Below are positions 47,552 through 57,317 of a stretch of DNA of 64,000 nt, piece by piece. This DNA comes from Mogibacterium sp. (GTDB taxonomy: Bacteria; Bacillota; Clostridia; Peptostreptococcales; Anaerovoracaceae): NCBI GenBank assembly GCA_017512145.1, contig JAFWHB010000022.1, positions 107,355-171,354 on the forward strand. Direction: 5' to 3'. The translations under genes were made by a program, and so were the position numbers. The notes under the pieces were generated by a model that was not told the origin of the DNA, did no database searches, and saw only the letters and a program-made list of their open reading frames with translations. Numbering within the stretch: position 1 is the stretch's first letter; the number at the start of each line of letters is the position of its first letter.

Positions 47552-48616
47552 TTATTCAACCTCCCATTCGCTGAATGTCGGCACGACAGAAGAACCGCTT
47601 TCGTCGACCGCGTAAATTATTTCAATAATTCTCGGCGTTGCTTTGATTCCTTTTTCATTTTCTATCTGAACAACATCTCCGAGAAAATAATCTTGATTTA
47701 TAACGTAAAGTCCAGCGGGCTCGATTTCGCCGCTGAATTTCTGCGTCATTGCTGTTTGATCAAGTTGTGATTGACCGAATTCTTCGAGCATTTTTGTGTA
47801 TTGATCAACAGTTATGATTTCGCCGTTTGACGAAACCCCGCTCCCGTTAATATATGTTTCAAACCTGTCAAGCCCTTCAGCCGTTCCGACTGATGCCGTT
47901 CTTTGGCTTGTGCCTTCGCCTTCGCCGCCGACGAGAGCCGCGTTCTTGAAATCTGTCTTGTCGTATGAATAACTACTTGTAAGCAAATTATCAAATTCAG
48001 GGCTGAAAACAACGGGAGCAACTTCGTTCTGGCTGTATGTTCGGTTTATGCCCTTGTAAAGCTTAAAAATATACTTGTTATTTTTGATATAAACATCCCA
48101 GCCGTAATTATACGTCTTGCAAATTTCAACGAGCCAGTCGGCTATATTTTCCCCGAATAACTGAAGCTCAATTTCGTCCTGAAAATTATTTATTTCATCC
48201 AGAATAAAATCATCAATTTTTCGGCCATTATCTGAAGGGGCGATTATATTGTCGGTTATGACTGAACGGATGCCGACTTCTGCAAGCCCTGAAAGATTTG
48301 TTTGCGCCCAGACTATACGCTGTCCGACAATTGTTTTCAAACCTGCTCCGCGTAACGTCAGAAGCCAGCCGTTTTCAGGATCAAAATCAAGCTGATAATC
48401 CTTTATGATCATAACATTGTTATATTCGCCGTTTTTAATATCTTCATCTCTGACCAGATAAGCCCCGATTTGAAGCATGTTTATATTTTCTTTAGTTGCT
48501 GGCACTACCAGTTCGAAATCGTTTTTGTCGAAATATTGAACATTCCAGATGCACGATCTAAACGTTTCGACTATGCCCGTGATTCCCTGCAAGCCGTTCA
48601 TGATATAGATATCCAT
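47552..48616 (-). CDS. Gp37-like siphovirus tail hub protein
   Basis: A 354-residue protein starting MDIYIMNGLQGITGIVETFR; WNVQYFDKNDFELVVPATKENI and LRGAGLKTIVGQRIV are typical of the ReqiPepy6 Gp37-like family, tail-tip hub proteins of Firmicute siphophages. It follows the distal tail protein by 6 bp. Structural role at the tail end inferred from family and order. Confidence 0.85.
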   Translation of the reverse strand: MDIYIMNGLQGITGIVETFRSCIWNVQYFDKNDFELVVPATKENINMLQIGAYLVRDEDIKNGEYNNVMIIKDYQLDFDPENGWLLTLRGAGLKTIVGQRIVWAQTNLSGLAEVGIRSVITDNIIAPSDNGRKIDDFILDEINNFQDEIELQLFGENIADWLVEICKTYNYGWDVYIKNNKYIFKLYKGINRTYSQNEVAPVVFSPEFDNLLTSSYSYDKTDFKNAALVGGEGEGTSQRTASVGTAEGLDRFETYINGSGVSSNGEIITVDQYTKMLEEFGQSQLDQTAMTQKFSGEIEPAGLYVINQDYFLGDVVQIENEKGIKATPRIIEIIYAVDESGSSVVPTFSEWEVE

Positions 48617-48622
48617 TAAATA

Positions 48623-49474
48623 TCACACTCCTTCGAATTGCTCTGTAACTGCGACATATGCATCAAGGTTTTCAGATCCGCTCGTTGCTGTTATCTGTAA
48701 CATATTATCATCTGGCAAAATCTGAAGCCATGTTGAGCCGTCAGCAATGCTTCCGACAACATTTGAAACAACACCATTCGAAATCAATCTGGCTGATTTC
48801 TGTTTTTTTGTCGTATTTATTATTATTCTGTCGCCTCTTGCCATTGACAGATTCAGTTTGAAAAATTGATTCGTGTCAAGATTTGCAATTATAGGATTCG
48901 CAACAGAACCACGCGCATCCAGTGTAATAACTGCCCCTGTTTCAACGTCGCCATGGTATATGATATTTTTTTCTATTTCATCAATAATGATTCCGAATTC
49001 AATCGGGTCAGCAGCTTCAATTTCAAACGGAAATTCAAAAGCCGATTCAACGCTTGAAAAATCTGTGATTATGTCCGTCGCTCCTTTAAAGAACGGCGAC
49101 GGGCAAAAAATAGTTATCTGTGCAATTTGTTTTTCTGCAAAAAAATCAATCATCGGTTTTTTAACATATCCATCAATGTAAACATCGCGGGATTCATTTT
49201 TATAAAATAACCGCACTGGATATTTCGATTTGAAATACTTATATAAATTGATTCTGTTCTGTTCTGCCGGCCCGTTAATTGCCAGCGTGATTATAATCTG
49301 TCTGTTATTAACGTAAGCACTGTTAAAAACAGAGCCGTCGGCGTCAGCGTTTCGCGTTGTATTGATCACGCCTTCAGGCGGGTCGATGCCTTCAATTGAT
49401 TTGACGACATACGCCTGATTATGAGTCAGTTCTAACCGCTGGCCATATTTGTTTTGAGCAATTAGTGTAAACAT
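48623..49474 (-). CDS. Distal tail protein (Dit)
   Basis: A 283-residue protein; LVAQNKYGQRLELTHNQ-type start (MFTLIAQNKYGQRLELTHNQ), GVINTTRNADADGSVFNSAY and VRLFYKNESRDVYIDGYVKKP are signatures of the siphophage tail-component family. Dit forms the hexameric ring between tape measure/tube and hub. Located directly after the tape measure gene. Confidence 0.85.
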   Translation of the reverse strand: MFTLIAQNKYGQRLELTHNQAYVVKSIEGIDPPEGVINTTRNADADGSVFNSAYVNNRQIIITLAINGPAEQNRINLYKYFKSKYPVRLFYKNESRDVYIDGYVKKPMIDFFAEKQIAQITIFCPSPFFKGATDIITDFSSVESAFEFPFEIEAADPIEFGIIIDEIEKNIIYHGDVETGAVITLDARGSVANPIIANLDTNQFFKLNLSMARGDRIIINTTKKQKSARLISNGVVSNVVGSIADGSTWLQILPDDNMLQITATSGSENLDAYVAVTEQFEGV

Positions 49475-49486
49475 CGCCGCCCTCCT

Positions 49487-52400
49487 TTATGTTAGCGCTT
49501 TAATCATTGCGATTTGCTGTCTTCTGGCTGTGTATGTTTCGAGCGCCGTCAACGCTTTCGGACTCGTGTTATTCTGAACCAGATTATAATTATTATTTAC
49601 TGTGGTTGCGCCGCCCAGCCTTGATGCGCTGTTATAACTGCCGTATGATGCCCGAAGCATATCAGCAGAGGCGCTCATATTATCAAGCGGGGTCGCTACT
49701 GCCTGCGCCATTGTTGACGCCGTTTTCTTTATATCTGAAATTGTGCTTTTCAGCCCTTCAACAAGCCCCGCGCCTGTATAGTCGCCGATTGCTGCCATAA
49801 CCTTTGAAGGTGAATGTATTTGAAGTTCGCTTTTGAAAGTATCCACCATTGTTTTGATATAGGCCTTGATTTCATCACTCATGTAGTCCGTATTTTCCGT
49901 AAGCCCATCGATAAAGCCTTGCATAGCCTGGCGGCCTAACTCTTCTAACTGACTTGGTAGATTCTTAAAGCCCTCATTAAGCTCTTTCTGGTAGTCGCTC
50001 TGAACCTTCTTAATATCATTTTTATAGATATTCTCTCCAGCTTCCTGAGCAGCTTCCATCTTCTCTTTGTAAGCCTGGTTATAAGCATCAAGATCTTCAA
50101 CGCTCATATTCAGGAGCCTATCAATATATGCAGAACCTTCTTTCATGTCGAAAGATGCTATTTCATCAAATAATTCACTTGATACTTTATTCTTGATCTG
50201 CTGAAGCTTGCTCGTATATTCCCTGATCTGCTTCGTCTGTTCGGTCAGATCATTAACAGTCATTACTCCGGCTCCGGATACATTAAAGAGGTCTCCGGCT
50301 CCCTTAAGCTTACTTATCAAGGTATTCTGCTTATTTATAAGCTCATCATAACGCTCATTATATCTGTTAGTAATTCCGTTAATAGTATCATCAATTAAAG
50401 CTTGAGCCTGAGTTTGATAAGCATTCATAGCAGCTTGATACTGAGTTAACATCTCCGAGCTTGCAGACTGATAAGCATCTTTATTGGCTTTCTGAGCCTC
50501 AATCAACTTATCATAGTTCTGCTTACTTGCTTCAATTTCCTTTTTAACACTTTCCTTCGTGGCTTCAATCTTTTTCGCTGATTCTTTTTTAATTGAATCA
50601 ATCTGGGAATTATACTGGCTTTTGATCGCGTTGACTTGATTCTTTGTATATTCCTTTGTCGCGCCTATCTCATCTTCCAGCTGTTTTTTCTTTTTCTTTT
50701 TGCTGTCGGAATCAAGTTTGCCGAGCTTGTCAATCTGCTTATTCAAAGCCTTAACAGTCGCGTCGCGTTGCGATTCTAATTCCTTAACCGCATTGTCGCG
50801 AACGGTTGCCAAATAATTGACGCTTGCATCACGGTCAGCTTCCAGGGCTTTAACGCTCTGATCAGAATAATTTTGCATAGCTGTTGAATAATCAGAAGCT
50901 GACTGAGTAAGCCTGTCAATTTCATCGTCAAACTCTTTTAACTTCTGCTCATTCTGATAAGTCATCTTGTCAAAAGAATAATCGAATTTTTTCTGAATAG
51001 CTGAAGCGTAAGAATTACTTGCATCATCTGCAGCAGTGCTTAAATCTGATACAGAAGAATTTTGAAGAATACTTACCACTCCACCAACCATCTCTTTTAC
51101 TGTGCGCTGAAGGTTTGCCTGCTGTGAAACGATACCGTTGATGTAACCTTGGACGAAATAAACACCAGACTGGAAAGTAATCTTCGAAGGAGAACCTTCC
51201 TTCTGACCTTTCTTAACACCTTCTGTAGACTTTTGAGCAAGTTGCTTCGCAACGTTGAAAGCCTGAGTAAACTTAGACTTAATACCATTGATAAAACCTT
51301 GACCAAAGTTCTCACCAGAAGTTTTAGAGCTGGTAGTTGCATCTTTGGTGTCTGCACCCTTCTTAGCTTCCTGAGCAATACCTTTACCGGCTTTCTTATT
51401 CTCACTCTTTGTGGATTCAATTCCGCTGGCGTGGTCTTTACCTTCTTTTTGACCAGCGGATTTCATTTCGCCGTTATCTTTAGCACCGGATTGAGCAGAT
51501 TTCTTTATATCTTCTCCGGCCTTTTTATTGGTATTCTTAGTAGACTCCATGCCCTTGGCGGTATCTTTTCCAGCCTTAGTACCGGCTTTCTCTGCTTCAG
51601 GAGGAAGTTTATCAAGCTCAGCCTTAGCCTTTTTGTACATTTCTTTCGCTTCATCCGCCATGGCTTGAGTAACACCAGGAGCATGATTTTGAACCGCTTT
51701 CTCCATCTGCTCATAGTTGTCTTTAAAAGCATTAACCTGGTTCTCAAGAGTCTCTCTTGTTCCGGTCTCCGCAGTTTGAAAATCATACATCTGGTTAGAC
51801 AGTGCTTCACTTATCTTCTGCTGATCCCCACTGATAATAGCTGCAGAAAGTCCTTCATAGTTGGCTATAGTTGACTCATAGCCGGTATATGCGTTTTCAG
51901 CATTGTGAAGAGCTACATTAGCTTCTCCCAGAGCAGCTTTTGCATTATATGCTTCCTCATTAGCTTTCTGCTGTTCATTTGCGAGCTTTTGTTCTGCAAG
52001 TCCTAAGTTGTTACATAGGTCTTCCTGTCTCGCATATTCAAGAGTGGTCATATTAGCAAGCTTAGCTGCCTCATCCTGCTTTTTATTAAATTCACTCTGC
52101 TTCTGATCATACAGATCTTGAGCATCCATGTAATTCTGAAGAGCTTCATTCTGATTCTGAATAGCAGTAGTATAAGCTTCTTCGTTAGCTCTTAAGACTG
52201 CTTCAGCTTTCTTGGTAACCATTAGAGATTCAATGGCTGCTTTCTCATCCTGATAGTTTTGGATAACTCCATCTATCATCTCCATCTCAGTTCCAAGAGC
52301 TTCATTAAGGTCTTTTATGATAAATCTTACTCTCTCTTGATCTGCTTCCTTAACTGCTCCATTAGCATCTACTAAGCTATCAAGCTCTTTAGCAAGGTCT

Positions 52401-54337
52401 TCATAATGCCCATATTCTGCAGTAATAGCATTAACACTCTCATCCCTGGTAGACTTCATGTCCTTATAAGCCTGATTAAGCTCATTTATCTGATCTACCT
52501 GTTCATTTTCTGCATCGGTAAGCTGTGTAGTTGTGACTTCAGCTTCTTTATTTTTTGATGCCAGATAAATAATACCTGCAGTAAGAGCAGCAACTCCTGC
52601 AACTACTAAGCCTATTGGAGTAGCAGCCTGAGCAGCATTAAGAAGTAACTGAGAAGTTGTTGCAGTATCCGTCGCAGCTTTCAGAGCCTTAAAGGTTGTA
52701 ACCATAGTTGCTATTGAAGAAGCAAAACTTAGCACTTTGCCTACAACAAAAGTTGTGGCTAAAACTGTTCCGACGGCTTTCATTATATCGATGATGCCTT
52801 CTGCGTTATTTATTATCTTTATGAAAAGGTCTATTGCCTTATTAGCAAAGTTACCGAGCTTAGATCCAACTGTAGACCAGTCTTTAGCTGTAAGAGCTTC
52901 CTTAATCTTATCAAGTCCTTCGCGAAGTGCTGGCTGTAAGTTTTCATAAATCTGTATCTGAATTCCTTCTATCTGTGATTTTAAAAGCGTCAGCTGTCCT
53001 TCAACGGTGTCATTCATGGTGTTAGCCATAGATTCCGCCGCGCCTTCCGAAGTTTCGATTGCCTTTGTTAACTCGTCATAATCCGCGGGAGCGGCGTTAA
53101 CAATAGCAAGCAAGCCCGACATAGCTTCCTGTCCTGCAATGGATTTCGCGAAGGCTGTCTGCTGTGCTTCGCCCATATTCGCAAAACTGGCTCGCAAATC
53201 GTGCATAACTTCGTCAAGGCTTTTCATATTGCCTTCCGAATCTGTAATGCTTAACCCGAGTATGTCCATCGCGTCGGCGCATTCTTTAGGCGGTGCGGAT
53301 AACCTTGACAGGATACTTCGCAACGCTGTTCCAGCCTTTTGACCTTTGATACCACTATTCGCCATAAGACCAATAGCCTTTGCTGTGTCCTCCATAGAAT
53401 AGCCCATGGCTCCAACTAACGGAGCCGCATACTGAAAGGTCTGCCCCATCAATTCAACGTTGGTGTTCGCGTTGGATGAAGCTGCAGCCATTACGTCAGC
53501 AAGCCTGCCGGCATCATCTGCTTGATATCCCATTGCGGTTAATGCATCCGTTACTATATCCGAAGTCGTGGCAAGATCAGAACCAGAAGCAGCAGCGAGG
53601 TTCATTATTCCCTCGATGCCGTTCAGCATGTCTTCGGTTTTCCATCCGGCCATGGCCATATAATTCATCGCTTTGGCTGATTCCGTGGCGCTGAATTTTG
53701 TTGTTTCGCCCATTTCTTTGGCTTTTTCCGTCAGAAGTTCCATGTCTTCTGCGCTTGCGCCTGAAACTGCCGCCACTTGCGCCATGCCTTGTTCGAAATT
53801 CATTCCAGCTTCAAGCGTCTGTTTTCCGAGTTCTTTAAACCCATTTATTGCAAGCCGAACGCCGTCAGCAACAAGCGACGCAAGAGCGCCCTTTAAAACT
53901 GTGAAACCATCAGAAGCCTGCGCTGTTGACGCGTTCATTTCATCAACTGAATCTTCGAAGCCGTCGCCGTATTTTTCGGCTTTTTTCAGCTCCTCATTAT
54001 AGTTTTCAATTTCTTTTTCTGTGTTGTTAATGGCCGCCTTCATGTTGTTAATGGAAATCTTCACTCTGTCGGCTGCGGCTGAGTTTTCTCCGTAGAGTTC
54101 CACCGTTTTTTTATATTCGTCTTCGAGAAGTGAAAGTCTTGTCTTCTGAGACTGAAGAACGGTGTCAAGCTGTTTCAGCTTTGCTCGAAGACCGTCCGCG
54201 TTCTTGCTCCAATCGTCCATCCCAGAAGCGGCGGCTTTGAACTCTGAGTTTGCAAGTTTGACTTGTCGAGCTGCTGCTTGCATCTGCGATTTTAAGTTTG
54301 AAATATCGGCCTTTAATTTAACTGTTGTATCCGCCAT
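49487..54337 (-). CDS. Tail tape measure protein
   Basis: A 1616-residue protein, the largest phage gene. Coiled coil at residues 10-125 (LKSQMQAAARQVKLANSEFK), then the TP901-type core (GMNFEQGMAQVAAVSGASAEDM, SNANTNVELMGQTFQYAAPL, MANSGIKGQKAGTALRSILS), hydrophobic segments around 515-600, a long coiled middle and a second coiled region around 1170-1330, then a conserved SPSKVMAAIGDYTGAGLVEGL end. Tape length sets tail length; at about 0.15 nm per residue this predicts roughly 240 nm. The preceding chaperone pair assembles tube around it. Confidence 0.96.
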   Translation of the reverse strand: MADTTVKLKADISNLKSQMQAAARQVKLANSEFKAAASGMDDWSKNADGLRAKLKQLDTVLQSQKTRLSLLEDEYKKTVELYGENSAAADRVKISINNMKAAINNTEKEIENYNEELKKAEKYGDGFEDSVDEMNASTAQASDGFTVLKGALASLVADGVRLAINGFKELGKQTLEAGMNFEQGMAQVAAVSGASAEDMELLTEKAKEMGETTKFSATESAKAMNYMAMAGWKTEDMLNGIEGIMNLAAASGSDLATTSDIVTDALTAMGYQADDAGRLADVMAAASSNANTNVELMGQTFQYAAPLVGAMGYSMEDTAKAIGLMANSGIKGQKAGTALRSILSRLSAPPKECADAMDILGLSITDSEGNMKSLDEVMHDLRASFANMGEAQQTAFAKSIAGQEAMSGLLAIVNAAPADYDELTKAIETSEGAAESMANTMNDTVEGQLTLLKSQIEGIQIQIYENLQPALREGLDKIKEALTAKDWSTVGSKLGNFANKAIDLFIKIINNAEGIIDIMKAVGTVLATTFVVGKVLSFASSIATMVTTFKALKAATDTATTSQLLLNAAQAATPIGLVVAGVAALTAGIIYLASKNKEAEVTTTQLTDAENEQVDQINELNQAYKDMKSTRDESVNAITAEYGHYEDLAKELDSLVDANGAVKEADQERVRFIIKDLNEALGTEMEMIDGVIQNYQDEKAAIESLMVTKKAEAVLRANEEAYTTAIQNQNEALQNYMDAQDLYDQKQSEFNKKQDEAAKLANMTTLEYARQEDLCNNLGLAEQKLANEQQKANEEAYNAKAALGEANVALHNAENAYTGYESTIANYEGLSAAIISGDQQKISEALSNQMYDFQTAETGTRETLENQVNAFKDNYEQMEKAVQNHAPGVTQAMADEAKEMYKKAKAELDKLPPEAEKAGTKAGKDTAKGMESTKNTNKKAGEDIKKSAQSGAKDNGEMKSAGQKEGKDHASGIESTKSENKKAGKGIAQEAKKGADTKDATTSSKTSGENFGQGFINGIKSKFTQAFNVAKQLAQKSTEGVKKGQKEGSPSKITFQSGVYFVQGYINGIVSQQANLQRTVKEMVGGVVSILQNSSVSDLSTAADDASNSYASAIQKKFDYSFDKMTYQNEQKLKEFDDEIDRLTQSASDYSTAMQNYSDQSVKALEADRDASVNYLATVRDNAVKELESQRDATVKALNKQIDKLGKLDSDSKKKKKKQLEDEIGATKEYTKNQVNAIKSQYNSQIDSIKKESAKKIEATKESVKKEIEASKQNYDKLIEAQKANKDAYQSASSEMLTQYQAAMNAYQTQAQALIDDTINGITNRYNERYDELINKQNTLISKLKGAGDLFNVSGAGVMTVNDLTEQTKQIREYTSKLQQIKNKVSSELFDEIASFDMKEGSAYIDRLLNMSVEDLDAYNQAYKEKMEAAQEAGENIYKNDIKKVQSDYQKELNEGFKNLPSQLEELGRQAMQGFIDGLTENTDYMSDEIKAYIKTMVDTFKSELQIHSPSKVMAAIGDYTGAGLVEGLKSTISDIKKTASTMAQAVATPLDNMSASADMLRASYGSYNSASRLGGATTVNNNYNLVQNNTSPKALTALETYTARRQQIAMIKALT

Positions 54338-54362
54338 TGTTTCACCTCTTGTTCTTGATCAA

Positions 54363-54916
54363 TCAAAACCAATTATCCGATGCTGGCCTTCGAATGACTC
54401 TGTTCGGGTCAGAAAGTTTCTTTTCCCTGATCTGAAGCTTTCTGACCTCTGAATATAAATCGATGACAGAAACGAAAGTTCGTTCCTCTACATCGAACGG
54501 AGTCAGCGCTGGAAATTCTTTGCATAATTGATAATTGATTGAAAATAATATTTCAAATAGCGGAGTATCATCTACTCCGCTATCACGTTTTTTGAGTCAG
54601 TCGGAATCGATAAGATATGAGCAAATGAACCCTTCAGAATCGCAATAACAACCGGAAGAAGTTCGCTGAGTTTTACTCCGTCCCAATCTTCTTCGTCCAT
54701 GTCTGGAAAAACTTTCGTCAAAACATCTGTGACAGCCTTCCAAGAACCATATAATATTTTTAAAAGCTCCGAAGTGTCGTCTATCTGATCAACCTCCAGA
54801 ACTGCGAGAAGCTTTTTGATAATTCCGAAACGGATCTCTACAAAGTGAGCTTCAACTGTCTTCTTGATTTCGTCTTTATCGTCATATACGTTTATTTTTA
54901 ATATTGTGTCGTTCAT
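54363..54916 (-). CDS. Tail assembly chaperone, gpG-T-like fusion made by -1 frameshift
   Basis: The longer product shares its N-terminus with the 54572-54916 gene, then slips -1 at A AAA AAC (54593-54587) and continues as KRDSGVDDTPLFEILFSINY, ...QIREKKLSDPNRVIRRPASD and NWF, ending at TGA 54365-54363. The DNWF-type ending is typical of the T half of tail chaperones. Position between major tail protein and tape measure is exactly where lambda gpG/gpGT genes lie. The fusion should bind the tape measure, the G part the tube subunit. Confidence 0.88.
54557..54593 (-). promoter_or_regulatory. Programmed -1 frameshift signal
   Basis: Slippery heptamer AAAAAAC (54593-54587) in the correct zero frame (TCA AAA AAC). 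Three bases later comes a perfect 10-bp hairpin, ATAGCGGAGT (54583-54574) with ACTCCGCTAT (54566-54557), loop AGATGAT. The zero-frame stop TAG falls within the hairpin. All parts of a canonical bacterial -1 signal are present. Confidence 0.88.
54572..54916 (-). CDS. Tail assembly chaperone, gpG-like short form
   Basis: A 114-residue helical protein (MNDTILKINVYDDKDEIKKT, RFGIIKKLLAVLEVDQIDDTSELLKILYGSWKAVTDVLTKVFPDM) ending IPTDSKNVIAE. It is the main, unshifted product. This size and the WDGVKLSELLPVVIAIL segment fit phage tail chaperones of Firmicutes. The overlapping frameshift makes the longer form. Confidence 0.88.
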   Translation of the reverse strand: MNDTILKINVYDDKDEIKKTVEAHFVEIRFGIIKKLLAVLEVDQIDDTSELLKILYGSWKAVTDVLTKVFPDMDEEDWDGVKLSELLPVVIAILKGSFAHILSIPTDSKNVIAE

Positions 54917-55013
54917 TTTTTTCTTCCTTCCTTTTTATTTAAAAGATGGGCGGAGTGTTTAAAGCTCCGCCCGTTTCTTAGGAGAAATCGCGAAACTCGG
55001 CAAAAGTTGCGAT

Positions 55014-55628
55014 TTATGCCTTTGCTGTGATTGTGTCTGGTGTCTGGACTGAATCGAAGAAGTCGTCAATTTTTGCCACAAGATCAAGCGCTGTGTTGAC
55101 GTTGACAGCCTTTGCCGGCTTGCTTGTCTTTGTGAATTTGTGAGTTGTAGAAATGCCTGTGTAAACAAGTTCCTGACCGTTTGCGTCTGTTCCTTCGTTT
55201 TCTGTCTGGTTTGTCTGATCCGGAATATTGAATGAACCCTTCAGTCTCCAAACGTAGATAATATCGCCGTCTGTAGTCTTAGTCTGATAACCGATAGCGA
55301 AATACTTCTGTTCTCTCTCTTCCTCGATGAATGTTCCTGTTAATGGGTCATAAGTCTGACCTGTGATCTCCGCAAGAACATCAAGCGGAATAGCTGAAGC
55401 GCTGATTGTTACTGTGTCCGCACCGGTTGACTGAATGATAACGGCTGGAATGTTGTCATAATAATGCGGTTCTGAGCTGCTGTCTGTTGACTTGCCTATT
55501 TCTGCAACTCCAGCGAGCGGTTTTACTGTTCCGGTAACGTAGCCTTCGCCCGTTCCTGTGTTGTTATTGTCCTTTGTAACCTCGGCGTAAACGAGTCCCT
55601 CAACGCCGCGATATTCAAATATTTTCAT
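55014..55628 (-). CDS. Major tail (tube) protein
   Basis: A 204-residue protein: MKIFEYRGVEGLVYAEVTKD, PHYYDNIPAVIIQSTGADTVTIS, YFAIGYQTKTTDGDIIYVWRLKGSF, the pattern of phi13/TP901-type siphophage major tail proteins. It forms the hexameric tube rings. GGAGG upstream; located just before the chaperone pair. Confidence 0.9.
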   Translation of the reverse strand: MKIFEYRGVEGLVYAEVTKDNNNTGTGEGYVTGTVKPLAGVAEIGKSTDSSSEPHYYDNIPAVIIQSTGADTVTISASAIPLDVLAEITGQTYDPLTGTFIEEEREQKYFAIGYQTKTTDGDIIYVWRLKGSFNIPDQTNQTENEGTDANGQELVYTGISTTHKFTKTSKPAKAVNVNTALDLVAKIDDFFDSVQTPDTITAKA

Positions 55629-55653
55629 GAGCTTTTACCTCCATGTTATTTTT

Positions 55654-55995
55654 TTAAGTTTCAAGATAATATACTTCGATAGTGCGTCCGGTGTGCGTCG
55701 CTTCGTCTGAGCTTGCGTCCTGTCCTTTTGACGGAACAATCCACTTTGCAGCCTTCAGCGCTGTTCGAATGTCTGAAAGTAGTTCGTAAACTTTCGCGGG
55801 GTCTGAACTATAAACAAAAACGTTATAGTCCCATGACGTCCCGTAATTTGTGTTGTTATAGTGAGCGTGATCGGGTGAGTCATTGTTCCAGAACGTGACA
55901 AATGTTTCAGGATAACTTTCTTCGTCAGACATGGAGCCTTGACGATATACCGGATATCCGAAACTCTCTAATATTTCAAGAAGTGCGTCTTCCAT
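55654..55995 (-). CDS. Tail terminator / neck protein-like
   Basis: About 113 residues from ATG 55995 (MEDALLEILESFGYPVYRQG), one base past the stop of the gp10-like gene; longer starts are possible. PETFVTFWNNDSPDHAHYNN and WDYNVFVYSSDPAKVYELLS match the phage tail terminator-type fold seen in this gene position. It caps the tail tube where it meets the head. Confidence 0.75.
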   Translation of the reverse strand: MEDALLEILESFGYPVYRQGSMSDEESYPETFVTFWNNDSPDHAHYNNTNYGTSWDYNVFVYSSDPAKVYELLSDIRTALKAAKWIVPSKGQDASSDEATHTGRTIEVYYLET

Positions 55996-55996
55996 A

Positions 55997-56440
55997 TCAT
56001 GAACCCAACCTTTCATCGATTTCATCTTGCAACAATTGATCAATGTCCTTTTTCAACGTTCTTTCGTACTTTTTGGTACCGTATATTTTTTCAAGTGCAT
56101 AGTTCGGTCGCATCTTTGGCGTTCCTGTTATAAGAAAGCCGCCCGCTCCCGGTTTAGTCTTGTCAAAACCGATGTCAATTTCGACGGAGACTCCGTTTTT
56201 CTGCGCTTTGGCGTTATGTACAATTGAAGCCAGTGTTTCGCCTTGAGAGTATTTTCCGCCGGCTGGAAGATTTGCGCTCGCCATGGCTGCCACGGTGTCA
56301 ACTTCGACAGTTTCGGCCGTCTGTTCCATAGCGTCCGCGACTATATCCTCGACATTTGCTCCCAGCTTCTCGAGTTGCTCGATGAGAGCTGAAAAAGCTG
56401 TGAAGTCGATTGATATTCCTTGCTTCCTTGCTGCCATCAC
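55997..56440 (-). CDS. HK97 gp10-like neck/tail completion protein
   Basis: A 147-residue protein: SIDFTAFSALIEQLEKLGAN, LPAGGKYSQGETLASIVHNA and a C-terminal YGTKKYERTLKKDIDQLLQDEI, the HK97-gp10-like family. Assembly factor or structural part of the head-tail connector. Overlaps the head-closure gene by 4 bp. Confidence 0.82.
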   Translation of the reverse strand: MMAARKQGISIDFTAFSALIEQLEKLGANVEDIVADAMEQTAETVEVDTVAAMASANLPAGGKYSQGETLASIVHNAKAQKNGVSVEIDIGFDKTKPGAGGFLITGTPKMRPNYALEKIYGTKKYERTLKKDIDQLLQDEIDERLGS

Positions 56441-56796
56441 GTTTTACCCCCGACGTTCTCGACTTTGAAATGCACGAACTGATGTCTCATGTTAATATTT
56501 TCCGGCTGACTTATGATGTTGTAAGTTCTCCCCGTCTCGCAAATATAGATCTGACAATCTGTCGTTATTGCCGGATTGAACCACGTCTCAACAATTGCCG
56601 TATCGAAAACCATGTAAACATCGTTTGAAAAATTTTCGGTTCCTCCGTAAGTCCTGAAGCTTCCGAAGAAAACATCTTCAATCGTTGCCGGATCCGGAAA
56701 AGTCTTTTTCGTGACTCCCTTCACCTTTGTTGTCGTAGGAACGAGAAGCTTCATCGCTACGTCAAACGGCGCATTCGGTGTGAATCTCTTTGCCAT
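56437..56796 (-). CDS. Head-tail joining (head closure) protein
   Basis: A 119-residue protein starting MAKRFTPNAPFDVAMKLLVP; FFGSFRTYGGTENFSNDVYM and YICETGRTYNIISQPENINMRH are typical of Phage_H_T_join/stopper proteins that close the capsid portal after packaging. Good GGGGGCGAC ribosome region. Sits between the connector and gp10-like genes. Confidence 0.8.
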   Translation of the reverse strand: MAKRFTPNAPFDVAMKLLVPTTTKVKGVTKKTFPDPATIEDVFFGSFRTYGGTENFSNDVYMVFDTAIVETWFNPAITTDCQIYICETGRTYNIISQPENINMRHQFVHFKVENVGGKT

Positions 56797-56807
56797 AACG
56801 TCGCCCC

Positions 56808-57059
56808 CTAACTTTTATAACTGAGCTGAGTCGCTCGCTGCATAAAGTACGATGAGAGCTTTCCGTCTCCCGCTCCATAATTCCACAAATCAGAAACGCC
56901 ACGGCTGACGATTCCCGCTGTTATATTGCCAGACTTCACGCCGGCATCTGTGAGAAATGTCATCACCTCGTCGATGTACTCTGAGAGTGTTTCGTTGAGA
57001 TAGTCTCCCGTGATTCCGAGTGCGCTTTTGACTTTTATTAACATCTGAGCATCGGCCAT
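56808..57059 (-). CDS. Head-tail connector (gp6-like adaptor)
   Basis: An 83-residue protein, MADAQMLIKVKSALGITGDY, LSEYIDEVMTFLTDAGVKSG and ITAGIVSRGVSDLWNYGAGD, matching the short helical gp6/QLRG-type adaptor that binds the portal ring. Confidence 0.82.
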   Translation of the reverse strand: MADAQMLIKVKSALGITGDYLNETLSEYIDEVMTFLTDAGVKSGNITAGIVSRGVSDLWNYGAGDGKLSSYFMQRATQLSYKS

Positions 57060-57082
57060 CGTCTGCCCCTCCGTTTCTTTTT

Positions 57083-57298
57083 TTATTTCTTTTTCTTTCT
57101 CGGCTTTACAACTTCGGTCTTCTTCTCGTCGTGAGCTTCTTCAGTCTTTGGAGCGGCTTTTTTCACTTTCTCGACAAGATTCCTCTTGTCTGCGAGAAGT
57201 TCTTTCGCTCTGTCCTCTTCAAACTCAACGATTGAATCCTTCTTGTAAAGCTCGCCGGTGAATTTATCTCTAAATTCAATATTTATTTTTAGTTCCAT
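57083..57298 (-). CDS. Small basic head-region protein
   Basis: A 71-residue protein: MELKINIEFRDKFTGELYKK then IVEFEEDRAKELLADKRNLVEKV and a Lys/Glu-rich tail. Frequently found between capsid and connector genes in Firmicute phages; structural role unknown. Confidence 0.65.
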   Translation of the reverse strand: MELKINIEFRDKFTGELYKKDSIVEFEEDRAKELLADKRNLVEKVKKAAPKTEEAHDEKKTEVVKPRKKKK

Positions 57299-57317
57299 GA
57301 GTTGACCTCCGTATTTG

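Noticed and set aside
50000..52750. Composition shift within the tape measure gene suggesting a foreign insert
   Set aside because: The middle looks a little different in codon choice by eye, but I could not compute it and the coiled repeat nature alone may explain it.
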